A DNA stretch of 64,000 nt from Chryseobacterium camelliae (GCF_002770595.1 NZ_CP022986.1:3286001-3350000); one strand, 5' to 3'. Numbered from the stretch's first letter, positions 52,880 to 61,681 are shown. Numbers and translations: made by a program. The notes: generated by a model not told the origin, from the letters alone.

Positions 52880-53086
52880 TTACAGAGGTAATTTGTAATT
52901 ACATTTTGGATCATTGTCCGGCTCAGCACCCGGAATGACTTCTCCACCCGGACAATACTGATTGCAGGGATTCCACTGCTTCGTATTATTGATGTAGCAG
53001 AAACAATTGCACGGACCGCCCGGCAGTGGCCCTGCACCATAAATGGTACTCAGATCCGGTCTTCGGATTTTTTTTAGATTTTTCAT
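52880..53086 (-). CDS. Cysteine-rich double-glycine-type leader peptide 1
   Basis: A 68-residue peptide. The leader MKNLKKIRRPDLSTIYGAG follows the pattern MKNLKK..R.DL.TI.G(A/G) shared with peptide 2; here the processing site would be after Gly-Ala (residues 17-18) instead of Gly-Gly. The remaining 50 residues hold six Cys (26, 28, 30, 41, 45, 62), several Pro and Gly, and few charges. It sits between the exporter and adaptor genes. I take it to be a secreted, disulfide-bonded peptide, bacteriocin-like in form. Antibacterial activity has not been shown by anything in the sequence. Confidence 0.8.
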   Translation of the reverse strand: MKNLKKIRRPDLSTIYGAGPLPGGPCNCFCYINNTKQWNPCNQYCPGGEVIPGAEPDNDPKCNYKLPL

Positions 53087-53131
53087 AAATATAATGTTGA
53101 ATGGGTTCCAAGTAAAGTTACAAATTGAAGA

Positions 53132-55330
53132 TTAATTTCCGAGTTCCAGCTGGTTTTTTACCAGCCTGTAGTATTCACCCCTTAAAGCCACCAATTCTGT
53201 ATGGCTGCCTTCCTCTACCACCTTTCCTCTGTCCAGTACGATAATCTTGTCCGCATGTTTTACCGTTGAAAGCCTGTGGGCAATAACAATAGCCGTCTTG
53301 CCTTTGAAGAATTGCTCAAGGTTTTCCATGATGATCTTCTCGTTATTCGCATCCAGTGCGGAAGTCGCTTCATCGAAGAAGATGTACTCCGGTGACTTAT
53401 AAACCGCTCTTGCAATAAACAGCCGCTGTTTTTGTCCGCCGCTCACCCCGACACCTTCATTCCCGATCTTCGTATTGTAGCTTAGCGGAAGGCCTTCAAT
53501 GAACTCTTTGATGTGGGCAATGTCCACAGCTTTTCTGAGTTTCTGTTTATCCACATAATCTTCGCCAACCGCAATATTATTGGCAATCGTATCATTGAAT
53601 ACATATCCTTCCTGCATTACGACACCACAATGATCCCTCCAGAAACGCGGTGAAATATTTTTAAGATTGGTATTGCCGAGCCTGATGTCTCCCTGGCTGG
53701 GCTCGTAAAATTTCATCAGCAGTTTCAGCAAAGTGCTTTTTCCGCTTCCGCTGGCCCCTACAATAGCTGTGGTTTTCTGGTGAGGAATGGTCAGGTTAAG
53801 GTTTTCGAATACAAACAGGTCCGAACCTACATAACGGAAAGACATATTTTCAATTTCAATATCCTGCTGGGGAAGATCAGTGACGTACTGCTCATCCTTG
53901 CTTTCTTCATCTTCCTTATCATGGATTTCCCCGAGCCTTTCCAGAGATATTTTGGCATCCTGGAACTGTCTGATAAAGTCAATCAGCTGAAGGAGGGGAC
54001 TGTTCAGTTGCCCGATAATATACTGTACAGAAAGCATCATCCCTAAGGTGAGGTTACCGCTCAGAACCAGTTTGGCGGATAGGAAACTCACCAGGATATC
54101 CTTCATCTGATTGATGAAATTTCCGCCTACCGACTGCCATTGCTCCAAGGAGAGGGATTTGATCCTGATCTTAAACAGTTTCACCTGAAGGAATTCCCAG
54201 TCCCACCGTTTTTGCTTTTCAGCATTATGCATTTTAATTTCCTGCATCCCATTGATCAGCTCTATAACTTTGCTCTGTTCCTGGGAAACCTGCGAGAATC
54301 TTTTGTAATCCAGCTCTTTTCTTCGGTTAAGGAAAAAGGTAATCCATCCTACATACGCAACAGCACCTATCAGGTATACTGCAAAAAGCCGGTAATCATA
54401 CAATAACAGGACGATGCTGAAAATGATCAGGTTGACCAGAGAAAATAAAGTATTCAGTGAAGAGCTGGTCAGGAGCTGTTCGATTCTGTGGTGGTCATTG
54501 ATCCTCTGCATGATATCTCCCGTCATCCGTGTATCAAAGAAACTGATCGGCAGCTTCATCAGTTTGATGAAGAAATCTGAAATGATGGAAATATTGATCC
54601 GGGCAGACAGATGAAGAAGAATCCAGCTCCGGATGACTTCAATGCCCATTCTTCCGATGAAAAGCATGATCTGGGCCAGAAGCACAAGGTAAATAAAGTT
54701 CAGGTCCTGATTCTGGATTCCGACATCCACAATACTCTGCGTAAGGAAAGGAAAGATCAGGGACAGTAAACTTCCCGCAAGCAGTCCGATGGCAAGCTGA
54801 CTGACGAGCGACTTGTACTTAAGGAGGTATTTGGACAGGAAGGAAAAGCTGGCTTTGCTTTCCTTATCATCAAATTCGGTCTGGAAAAATGCAGGCGTAG
54901 TTTCCAGGATCAGGACAATTCCTTCCTCGGTCTCTTCTGTAGCATTTTCTCCGATCCATAGTTTAATGAACTCCTCACGGGTATAGGTAATAAGCCCGTA
55001 ACTCGGATCTGAAATATATACTTTGTTATTTTTGTCTATTTTATAAACGACTACAAAATGATTTTTGTTCCAGTGTACGATACACGGGAACGGAACTTCC
55101 TCAGTAAGGGTTTTAAAATCAATCTGTACACCCAGCGACCTGAATCCCAGGTCTTCAGCGGCGTCACTTAGCCCCAGCAGGCTGCTGCCTTCACGGGTCG
55201 TTTCGGAAAGGTTACGGATCTGCTGCAAGGAAATACTCTTTCCATAATATTTGCTTACAATACGGAGGCAGGTCGGGCCGCAGTCTTTAGAGTCCGGCTG
55301 GCGGTAAAAAGGAAAAGATTTCAACTTCAA
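53132..55330 (-). CDS. C39-peptidase ABC exporter
   Basis: This protein cuts double-glycine leaders and exports the mature peptide. From the TTG at 55330 it has about 732 residues: a C39 peptidase domain (catalytic Cys17 in DCGPTC, His in NHFVVVYKI, Asp in ISDPSYG), six membrane helices, and an ABC ATPase with Walker A GASGSGKST, signature VSGGQKQR and Walker B YIFFDEATSALD. No ATG precedes the catalytic Cys. The frame stays open to a TTG at 55378, but the shorter form begins like other C39 exporters (KLKSFPFYRQPDSKDCG). The precursor peptides on either side are the obvious substrates. Confidence 0.93.
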   Translation of the reverse strand: MKLKSFPFYRQPDSKDCGPTCLRIVSKYYGKSISLQQIRNLSETTREGSSLLGLSDAAEDLGFRSLGVQIDFKTLTEEVPFPCIVHWNKNHFVVVYKIDKNNKVYISDPSYGLITYTREEFIKLWIGENATEETEEGIVLILETTPAFFQTEFDDKESKASFSFLSKYLLKYKSLVSQLAIGLLAGSLLSLIFPFLTQSIVDVGIQNQDLNFIYLVLLAQIMLFIGRMGIEVIRSWILLHLSARINISIISDFFIKLMKLPISFFDTRMTGDIMQRINDHHRIEQLLTSSSLNTLFSLVNLIIFSIVLLLYDYRLFAVYLIGAVAYVGWITFFLNRRKELDYKRFSQVSQEQSKVIELINGMQEIKMHNAEKQKRWDWEFLQVKLFKIRIKSLSLEQWQSVGGNFINQMKDILVSFLSAKLVLSGNLTLGMMLSVQYIIGQLNSPLLQLIDFIRQFQDAKISLERLGEIHDKEDEESKDEQYVTDLPQQDIEIENMSFRYVGSDLFVFENLNLTIPHQKTTAIVGASGSGKSTLLKLLMKFYEPSQGDIRLGNTNLKNISPRFWRDHCGVVMQEGYVFNDTIANNIAVGEDYVDKQKLRKAVDIAHIKEFIEGLPLSYNTKIGNEGVGVSGGQKQRLFIARAVYKSPEYIFFDEATSALDANNEKIIMENLEQFFKGKTAIVIAHRLSTVKHADKIIVLDRGKVVEEGSHTELVALRGEYYRLVKNQLELGN

Positions 55331-55352
55331 TAATCTATCTGATTTTTTATAT

Positions 55353-55381
55353 AAGTTGCCGTCAGGATATGGCGGCAACTT
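55353..55381. other. Stem-loop upstream of the exporter gene
   Basis: AAGTTGCCG and CGGCAACTT make a perfect 9-bp stem with an 11-nt loop. A second hairpin, ATGGACT-GG-AGTCCAT at 55405-55420, lies nearby, between it and the stop codon of peptide 2. The two could stabilise the short peptide message or limit read-through into the exporter. Neither has a T run in the minus-strand direction. Confidence 0.6.
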
Positions 55382-55429
55382 CTTTGCTTGGGCATTTTGC
55401 TTTTATGGACTGGAGTCCATATCATGCTG

Positions 55430-55606
55430 TTAGTCTATTGGATAATAGGTGCAAAGATAAGTACTTGCACTCGCTCCGGAAATCAGCCTGCATGCTCCGT
55501 TGGCACAACACCAGTCCGGTCCGCAGTCTCCGTCATCCGGACACATCCTGTAGCCACCTTTAATGGTTTTCAGGTCTTCTCTTGTCATTTTCTTTAGATT
55601 TTTCAT
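55430..55606 (-). CDS. Cysteine-rich double-glycine leader peptide 2
   Basis: This 58-codon gene is short enough to be missed by length-filtered gene finding. The leader is MKNLKKMTREDLKTIKGG, with a standard Gly-Gly processing site at residues 17-18. The remaining 40 residues hold six Cys (22, 28, 33, 34, 39, 52), many acidic residues and a C-terminal aromatic stretch. Leader length and wording agree with peptide 1, and the sequence before the start codons is also similar. It lies between the exporter and the VKOR-type gene. I read it as a substrate of both. Confidence 0.82.
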   Translation of the reverse strand: MKNLKKMTREDLKTIKGGYRMCPDDGDCGPDWCCANGACRLISGASASTYLCTYYPID

Positions 55607-55699
55607 AATAATTTGGTTTAGTTTTCCTACTCTGTCAGCTTTTCGGATACCGCTTTAAGTGTTCCTAAGTTAATGAATTTTAGGATAGAATGAGCTTTT

Positions 55700-57214
55700 T
55701 TATAAGTCTTCGTCTTCGATTAATTCACTGATAAAATAGTAGATGTCCTCGCGGTCATATTTCTCCGGGAACTGGTAACCGTTAATCAGGAAAATAGGCG
55801 TGAAATTAAGCCCCGCTTCCTTGTTTTCTATAGACATGTGAATCAGTGGAGTGAGATCTTCATGCTGCGTATCGGTACCTGCAAGAGTTTTGATTTTGCT
55901 TTCGTCCTTGGTTTTGAACCATAGGTCCACTGCCTTGATAAACTCCGTTTCAGGCTTCTGTCTGTAAATGGACATAAAATCTGATATCAGGCCGGTAAAT
56001 TTATCGTTTTTCTGATCTGCCGAGTAATTAAAACGTATCTGGACGGATAGGTCATCAGGATATTGTTCTAACAGTTTTTCCAGTATGGTATGCGCATCTT
56101 TACAGAATCCGCAGTAAGGATTGGACACTACTGAAATACGAACTCTGCCATCTTTTTTCCCTACAGAGAATGTTTCCTGATCACTGAACTGTATTTTTTC
56201 ACTCTCTGTGAGTTCCCTTTTGAAGAGCTCGTAATTTCTTTTGAACCTCAGGTTTTTGGAATTGGATTTCTGCAGGGTTTCCTTTTCACCCAACACATTG
56301 TTAAGATAGAGAACCAGCGAGAGTACAGCGATCCATAAAGCAATGCTCAGTAAAATTATTCTGTAATCCATATAAGTATTCCCGAAGAACAGGAAACTGA
56401 GGAGTAACTGGGCTACAAGAAGAGAAATGATGATCAGGCAGACACGGCAATAGGTCTTTTCCACAAAAGCCTGGATGTATACCGAATATCCCACGGCCAT
56501 CATAGATAGCAATGTAATCCCCTTGATCAGCATGGCTGTAGCCGGTAAAAAAAGGCCCATCACCAAAAGCCCTGTAAAATAAATCAGGGAGAAATCTGAA
56601 AACTTCAGGCCAAGAATGCTGGTCTTATCCTGATTAATGATTTTGTTGCATGAATTAACGTTCTGGTTAGCAGAAGTGTCTCCACAGATGCTGCTGATAA
56701 CGGTTGATGTACTTCCGAATTTCTGGTTGAAAATCTCCAGTGAAATATATACGCCGGCTAAAGATATCAGGTTGAAAAGTACTTCATACCATGACTGGCT
56801 TACCACTGAATACAGGACGATAACCGCAGAAGCAATGTACAGCAGAGGTTTAATGCTGTTAACAGTCTTACTTTCCGTATTTTCATTTTTCTCGAATAAG
56901 AGTATGAAGTCTGTTGACCGTGAGTGCAACTCTGCTTTGCTCAGTGTTTTTACTTTTTCTGCATAAACAGTATACTGGTTTCCTGATTTCCTGACTAATG
57001 AAAATGAATCATCCACTATAGCAATGAATTCATCCGGAAGCTCATCCCAGTATTGTTTGTCCAGTTCATAAGCATCGTTTTTTACTCCCATGAAGTTCAG
57101 CGTGTCACTGAATGCCAGGGCAGAAGGATAATTGGGATGCGAATTGAACTGAAAAATGAATTCCTGCTTATCAAGTTTAAGGTGTTGGATGAGTTTATCG
57201 AATTGCATAGTCAT
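55700..57214 (-). CDS. VKOR-DsbA-type disulfide-forming fusion protein with a C39-like N-terminus
   Basis: The protein has 504 residues in three parts. Residues 1-110 resemble a C39-peptidase-like domain without the catalytic Cys (FQFNSHPNYPSALAFSDTL). Residues about 120-305 form a vitamin K epoxide reductase domain with loop cysteines 177 and 189 and the redox pair Cys256/Cys259 in YCRVC. Residues about 345-504 form a thioredoxin/DsbA-like domain with Cys368/Cys371 in NPYCGFC. VKOR oxidises its Trx domain and passes electrons to quinone, so the protein should make disulfides in secreted peptides. The linked cysteine-rich peptides are the likely clients. Confidence 0.9.
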   Translation of the reverse strand: MTMQFDKLIQHLKLDKQEFIFQFNSHPNYPSALAFSDTLNFMGVKNDAYELDKQYWDELPDEFIAIVDDSFSLVRKSGNQYTVYAEKVKTLSKAELHSRSTDFILLFEKNENTESKTVNSIKPLLYIASAVIVLYSVVSQSWYEVLFNLISLAGVYISLEIFNQKFGSTSTVISSICGDTSANQNVNSCNKIINQDKTSILGLKFSDFSLIYFTGLLVMGLFLPATAMLIKGITLLSMMAVGYSVYIQAFVEKTYCRVCLIIISLLVAQLLLSFLFFGNTYMDYRIILLSIALWIAVLSLVLYLNNVLGEKETLQKSNSKNLRFKRNYELFKRELTESEKIQFSDQETFSVGKKDGRVRISVVSNPYCGFCKDAHTILEKLLEQYPDDLSVQIRFNYSADQKNDKFTGLISDFMSIYRQKPETEFIKAVDLWFKTKDESKIKTLAGTDTQHEDLTPLIHMSIENKEAGLNFTPIFLINGYQFPEKYDREDIYYFISELIEDEDL

Positions 57215-57601
57215 ATTTTCATCTAAAATACACAGATGTTTTGAAATATCAAATTTTTTCTTAATTACGTGATTTATGAAATGGGAAATTTGATCGTAAA
57301 AGGGTGAAAATTAGGAAAAAATAATATCTGATTTGATTGTAATGAGGTCTTAGCAGTTATAAATGCAATTCTATATATACGTGTAGCAAATTAATATTAT
57401 TGTATCATTTAGAGATAATATAAGTTGATTTGGGCATGAAAGATAGATTGTTGGGTAGAATAGCACCTTTAATTTTTAAAAGTGATATACAATTCTATAT
57501 CATTTAAAGCTTTATAATGAGAGAGTTAAGGTTTTGGAAATCTTAAAAAGTTTAAAAAATCATAAAGTTTTTATAAAAAGACAAAAAAGGTTGTAAATGT
57601 T
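57215..57601. other. Intergenic stretch upstream of the VKOR-type gene
   Basis: No gene with a recognisable product is supported. The sequence is very AT-rich and holds only short open frames. It must contain the promoter of the minus-strand peptide locus, but I found no convincing -33/-7 pair there. Confidence 0.35.
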
Positions 57602-57637
57602 TTTGTATTTATAAAATATGTTGTACTTTTACAACGC

Positions 57638-57722
57638 CTTGAATGAGGGAACAAGTCAAGGTAATAAATTTTTTTTCATCATTTGTGTTTTTAGAATCGT
57701 ATCGCCTGATACGATTCTTTTT
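57638..57722 (+). ncRNA. Candidate small RNA
   Basis: A promoter-like pair, TTTG at 57602-57605 and TACTTTTA at 57624-57631 with an 18-nt spacer, predicts a transcript from about 57638. It would form a short stem (CCTTGA at 57637-57642 with TCAAGG at 57656-57661) and end at the strong hairpin at 57693-57718. No coding frame is seen. A perfect GTTGTA-CTTT-TACAAC palindrome (57620-57635) covers the -7 box and could be an operator. Confidence 0.4.
57693..57722. terminator. Bidirectional terminator
   Basis: AGAATCGTATC and GATACGATTCT make a perfect 11-bp stem with a GCCT loop and a T run. It ends the candidate small RNA on the plus strand and the DUF3810 gene on the minus strand. Confidence 0.9.
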
Positions 57723-58780
57723 TATTTTTCATAGTTTAGGAGAAGGTCGATGAAATAAGAATAAGTGACGGAACCGTCCTGCTGATTGCTTTTAAGGAAG
57801 AGGTTATTGGTAAAGCCGAAGAAGTCATCCAGCAGGCCCTGATGTTTTCTGACAAACATTTTCTCATACATCCTGTCCCGTTTCATGGCCGGAGAATAAT
57901 TCCGGATCACATATTTGACAAACTCCGGATCTTCCTGTACCACAAAATTGAGAAGGCTTTTAAGCGTAAAGTATTCCGTACTGTAGCGAAGCTCTTTATT
58001 ATCGGTACGGGTTCCTATCAGGTACCCGATGAAATTGGCTTCCTGTTCCCTGGCAAAGCCAAGCTGATGGGAGCTTTCATGAGCAGAAGTAAAAGGAATA
58101 AATGTGGAAGGCAGCTGAGAATTGTATTGTGCTTCGGCAGTAAACGGATTGTAGTATCCGAGAATGCCTGTAAAGCTCATGACATTTTTAAACAGGCTGG
58201 GTTTAAAAGAATTGATCTGCGGCGCATATTTTCCTGAAATATAAACAGGAAGATTTTCCTGTTGCTTGAGAATTTCCTTTTGAACTGCTTTAAGGTCCGT
58301 GACGATAAAAATACCATTCTTATCTTCATGAACTTCCTGTCTGGTCCGTTTGCATTGATCCAGATAATGTAAGGCCAGCCTTTTGGCTTTGCCGTAATCA
58401 GGTTCCCGCTGGCTGGCCAGTTTTTTAATAATCGGAGTCTGGAAATACAGCATTCCCCAGAAGACCTGATATACAAAATACAGCAGGTTGATCAGGATCA
58501 GAAGGCTAAACAAGGATTTCCGGCGTTTCTTTTTTACCAGGCAGCCCGTAAAAAGGTAAACGAGGGCAATCCCCAGTATAATATAGAAGATATCTCCAGC
58601 GGAAAATGGGATCCATGAAAAAATTAACTGATGGATCCTCTTTTGCAGCTCAAAAAACCGGCTGAAGAAAGTGATCATTGCTTCAGACCTGGAGAACATG
58701 AAAAACAAAAGAAATTGGGCAAGTAATATACCTGCCCAAAACCTTTTTTTCTTATATATTGTTTTTATTCTAATGGCCAC
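57722..58780 (-). CDS. DUF3810-family membrane protein with a metallopeptidase-like motif
   Basis: The protein has 352 residues. Three membrane helices lie in the first 120 residues, then a soluble domain with TSAHESSHQLGFAREQEANFIGY cut as HESSH followed by an EAN segment, the layout of a zincin HExxH...E site. DUF3810 proteins are therefore suspected membrane peptidases, but no activity is known to me. It overlaps the upstream sugar transporter gene by 11 nt. Confidence 0.85.
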   Translation of the reverse strand: MAIRIKTIYKKKRFWAGILLAQFLLFFMFSRSEAMITFFSRFFELQKRIHQLIFSWIPFSAGDIFYIILGIALVYLFTGCLVKKKRRKSLFSLLILINLLYFVYQVFWGMLYFQTPIIKKLASQREPDYGKAKRLALHYLDQCKRTRQEVHEDKNGIFIVTDLKAVQKEILKQQENLPVYISGKYAPQINSFKPSLFKNVMSFTGILGYYNPFTAEAQYNSQLPSTFIPFTSAHESSHQLGFAREQEANFIGYLIGTRTDNKELRYSTEYFTLKSLLNFVVQEDPEFVKYVIRNYSPAMKRDRMYEKMFVRKHQGLLDDFFGFTNNLFLKSNQQDGSVTYSYFIDLLLNYEK

Positions 58781-60215
58781 TGCCTTTTGAAATTTTATCT
58801 AGGTCAATACCCTGTGATTTTAAGATTCCGCTTACACGGATGGCATAGAACGCAAGATACGCAAAACATAAAACTCCTACAATATAACTTGAATGGATAT
58901 CTGTTAAGTCGGCTACATACCCCTGGACAAGGCTCACGATTCCGCCGCCCATAATCATCATGATCAGCAATCCTGATCCCTGGTTCGTATGTTTGCCCAG
59001 TCCGTTGATCGCTAAGGCAAAAATACATGGCCACAGGGTAGAACAGAAAAGACCTACACTGGTAAAAGCGTATACGGAAACCATTCCGGTGGTAAACATA
59101 CCGATAAGGAGTGCGACAATACCGGCAGAGGAGAAAATAAGCAGCATCCTGGCCGGGTTTCCTTTGCTCAATACATCACATACGATCATCACTACAATGA
59201 TGGCTGCATACACATAGAACGGAGAAAGCTCGTGATTGGCTAAGGCGTTAACCAGTAAAAATACCCCGAAAGCCAGGTAAGGTGCCAGAAATCTCAGAAT
59301 CTTTTTAAAACCTGCGCTGATATCAAATGCATCCACAGCTCCGGTCCAACGGCCGATCATCAGTGAAGCCCAGTATAATGAAATGTAAGGCGCTACATCT
59401 TTCGTATCAAAGCCTAAGTCTTTTTCCATATAGGCAGGAAGGTTACTTGCGGTAGACACTTCAACCCCTACATATAAGAAAATGGCGATCATCCCCATAA
59501 TCAGCTGCGGATACTGTAATGCAGATTTCCTGTGTTCCCCCGGTACAGCATCATCCGTATTTTCCTCGATAGTGGGCGTAACGGATGGAAGGGAAGAAAA
59601 TTTCAGCATAATGGCTACCAGTACAAAAGCAGCTCCCAGGATAAGGTAAGGAATCTTCACACTTTCCACACTGGCCTCCGTATTTCCTGCTGTTGCAGAT
59701 CCGAAGATAGCAAAAGACACAATAAGAGGACCGATGGTTGTTCCCAGGTTATTGATTCCCCCTGCCATGGTAAGCCTTTGCGAGCCTGTTTCGGAAGGTC
59801 CTACTTCAATGGCCAGCGGATTGGCTACAATCTGCTGCAATGAAAAGCCCAGCCCTACAATGAAAAGCCCGGAAATCATCAACGGGAAAGAAGCGAGATT
59901 GGCGGCAGGATAAAAAAGCAGAGTTCCCAGGGCAGATATAAGGAGCCCGACGATCAGTCCGTTCTTATATCCGATCTTATTCACAAGGTCCTGTTTAAGC
60001 CCTTTGGAAATCGCCATATAGATTAAAGAACCTACTGTGTATGCCACATAGAAACAAATCTGGACATACATACTTTCGGTCTGTGACAGGTTAAATGCTT
60101 TTTTGAATACCGGGATCAGAATATCATTACTTGCAGCAATAAATCCCCAGAAAAAGAATACAGTAACCAGAGGGACAAACTGGCCCCAGTTGGTTTGCTT
60201 TGAATAACTCGACAT
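58770..60215 (-). CDS. Sugar MFS transporter (FucP/GluP-like)
   Basis: A 481-residue transporter with about twelve membrane helices. The N-terminal VTVFFFWGFIAASNDILIP and the segment GLGFSLQQIVANPLAIEVGP are those of the FucP/glucose-galactose proton symporter group. The inner loop between the two halves (about residues 215-235) is charged. The substrate may be a hexose, perhaps fucose or glucose. It is coupled by an 11-nt overlap to the DUF3810 gene. Confidence 0.93.
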   Translation of the reverse strand: MSSYSKQTNWGQFVPLVTVFFFWGFIAASNDILIPVFKKAFNLSQTESMYVQICFYVAYTVGSLIYMAISKGLKQDLVNKIGYKNGLIVGLLISALGTLLFYPAANLASFPLMISGLFIVGLGFSLQQIVANPLAIEVGPSETGSQRLTMAGGINNLGTTIGPLIVSFAIFGSATAGNTEASVESVKIPYLILGAAFVLVAIMLKFSSLPSVTPTIEENTDDAVPGEHRKSALQYPQLIMGMIAIFLYVGVEVSTASNLPAYMEKDLGFDTKDVAPYISLYWASLMIGRWTGAVDAFDISAGFKKILRFLAPYLAFGVFLLVNALANHELSPFYVYAAIIVVMIVCDVLSKGNPARMLLIFSSAGIVALLIGMFTTGMVSVYAFTSVGLFCSTLWPCIFALAINGLGKHTNQGSGLLIMMIMGGGIVSLVQGYVADLTDIHSSYIVGVLCFAYLAFYAIRVSGILKSQGIDLDKISKGSGH

Positions 60216-60249
60216 ATTTGTTAAAAATTTCTTAATAACAAATATAATT

Positions 60250-60999
60250 TTATTTATTGTTAATACAACGTTCCAGAAGAGTTTTTTTTATTGTCTCAAA
60301 AGAAGACATTTTTAGCTCTTTTGATGATAAGGTAGGCTCAATGATTCCGTTAAAATAGACTTTTACCTTACCGGGATAGCCTTCTGAGGCTTTAAACGGA
60401 AACATTTCCTTTAATCCTATAAAGGTAAAGACTACGATAGGCGAGTTGTGTTTCGAAGAAAGGATAAAAGCTCCGTCTTTGAATTCATCGAGCATAATGG
60501 ACGTGTCATCCGGAACACCTCCTTCAGGAAAAATCACAATGCTGTTGCCTTCTTCCATTTTTTCAGCACACCTCCTGTAGACATCCGCACGGCTCCGGGC
60601 ACTTTGACGGTCAACCATCACGCAGATCCTTTTATATATGGTTCCGAAAATAGGAATTTTCACCAGCTCCTGTTTTCCAACGAAGCATATCGGATGATCC
60701 GGGCAGAGGATGCACATCAGCATGATATCCATAATGGAAGTATGGTTGGAGATAAAGACATACTGCTGGTTTTTATCCAGCTTCTGCGGGGACAGCTTCG
60801 TCAGTTCATACCGCAGCCCCATCCCGAAGAACATGCAGTAGCTCCAGTATCGTACAAAACGGTAGGCGTAACGGTAATGCTTTTTATTAAAGGATAATAT
60901 ATAAACCGGTATCCCGAACAGGATCGTAAAAACAAATGCAATCAGGCAAAGCCATCCTCTCCAAAGGTAATTCAGAATCTTGCTCACAGGTTTAGCCAT
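60250..60999 (-). CDS. 1-acyl-glycerol-3-phosphate acyltransferase-type enzyme (PlsC family)
   Basis: A 249-residue protein with an N-terminal membrane anchor and the PlsC motifs: ISNHTSIMDI (HxxxxD), RICVMVDRQSARSR and FPEGGVPD. It should acylate lysophosphatidic acid or a related lipid at the inner membrane. It overlaps the upstream GtrA gene by 8 nt. Confidence 0.93.
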   Translation of the reverse strand: MAKPVSKILNYLWRGWLCLIAFVFTILFGIPVYILSFNKKHYRYAYRFVRYWSYCMFFGMGLRYELTKLSPQKLDKNQQYVFISNHTSIMDIMLMCILCPDHPICFVGKQELVKIPIFGTIYKRICVMVDRQSARSRADVYRRCAEKMEEGNSIVIFPEGGVPDDTSIMLDEFKDGAFILSSKHNSPIVVFTFIGLKEMFPFKASEGYPGKVKVYFNGIIEPTLSSKELKMSSFETIKKTLLERCINNK

Positions 61000-61450
61000 T
61001 AAAAATTACTTTCTTTTTAACCGAATAATTAAGGACGGAAACCAGGATGATCGCAGAAACCTTACTGATCATCTCAGGGCTTAACGTGTAAAAACCAAGA
61101 TTGATGTTATCCTTGAATACAAAGCTGTAAAAAACCTGGAAAAACCCTAAGCTTATCAGAGTAGACATCAGTGATACGGCCATGAAGTAGGCAAACTCCT
61201 TTTTTTTGGAGTGCTTTCCACGTTCAAATACAAACCAGATGCTGAGGAAATAATTCGTAATAATCCCGCAGCTGGTAGAAAAAATATTGCTTAAGGGATA
61301 GTGGATTCCGTGAAAGTTGGTTTCCCTGAGAAAAAAATGCGGAAGAGAAGTACTGAAAATTTTAAAACTTCCGATCTCTACAACGGCACTGAGGCCTCCT
61401 GCGATGATAAAGAACAATATCTGTTTCTGCCGTAATAGTATTTCTCTCAT
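60992..61450 (-). CDS. GtrA-family membrane protein
   Basis: The protein has 152 residues with four membrane helices, starting FFIIAGGLSAVVEIGSFKIF, the GtrA pattern. GtrA proteins are thought to help flip lipid-linked sugars. It is coupled to plsC by an 8-nt overlap, which fits a role in lipid or surface-polymer handling. Confidence 0.9.
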   Translation of the reverse strand: MREILLRQKQILFFIIAGGLSAVVEIGSFKIFSTSLPHFFLRETNFHGIHYPLSNIFSTSCGIITNYFLSIWFVFERGKHSKKKEFAYFMAVSLMSTLISLGFFQVFYSFVFKDNINLGFYTLSPEMISKVSAIILVSVLNYSVKKKVIFNG

Positions 61451-61681
61451 TCTCTTGATATGATATGCAAATTTATATAACTATATGTTAAAGCCTGAAA
61501 AAAGTTGTTAAAATTTTTTTTAGATTCAAAAATATGTCTAAATTTAATTTTCAGAACGACAGTATGTAACCTGATAATAAATTTATTTTCAGCCTTTTAG
61601 GTTGATGTTTTTTTTCTATCTTGTAATTCATTAGAATGCCTACCCTGCCGCATATTACCTTTTGTTCCAAATATTATTTAC

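Noticed and set aside
55369..55597. Two plus-strand open frames of 64 and 69 codons
   Set aside because: They are antisense to cysteine-rich peptide 2, which has a recognisable leader and fits its neighbours.
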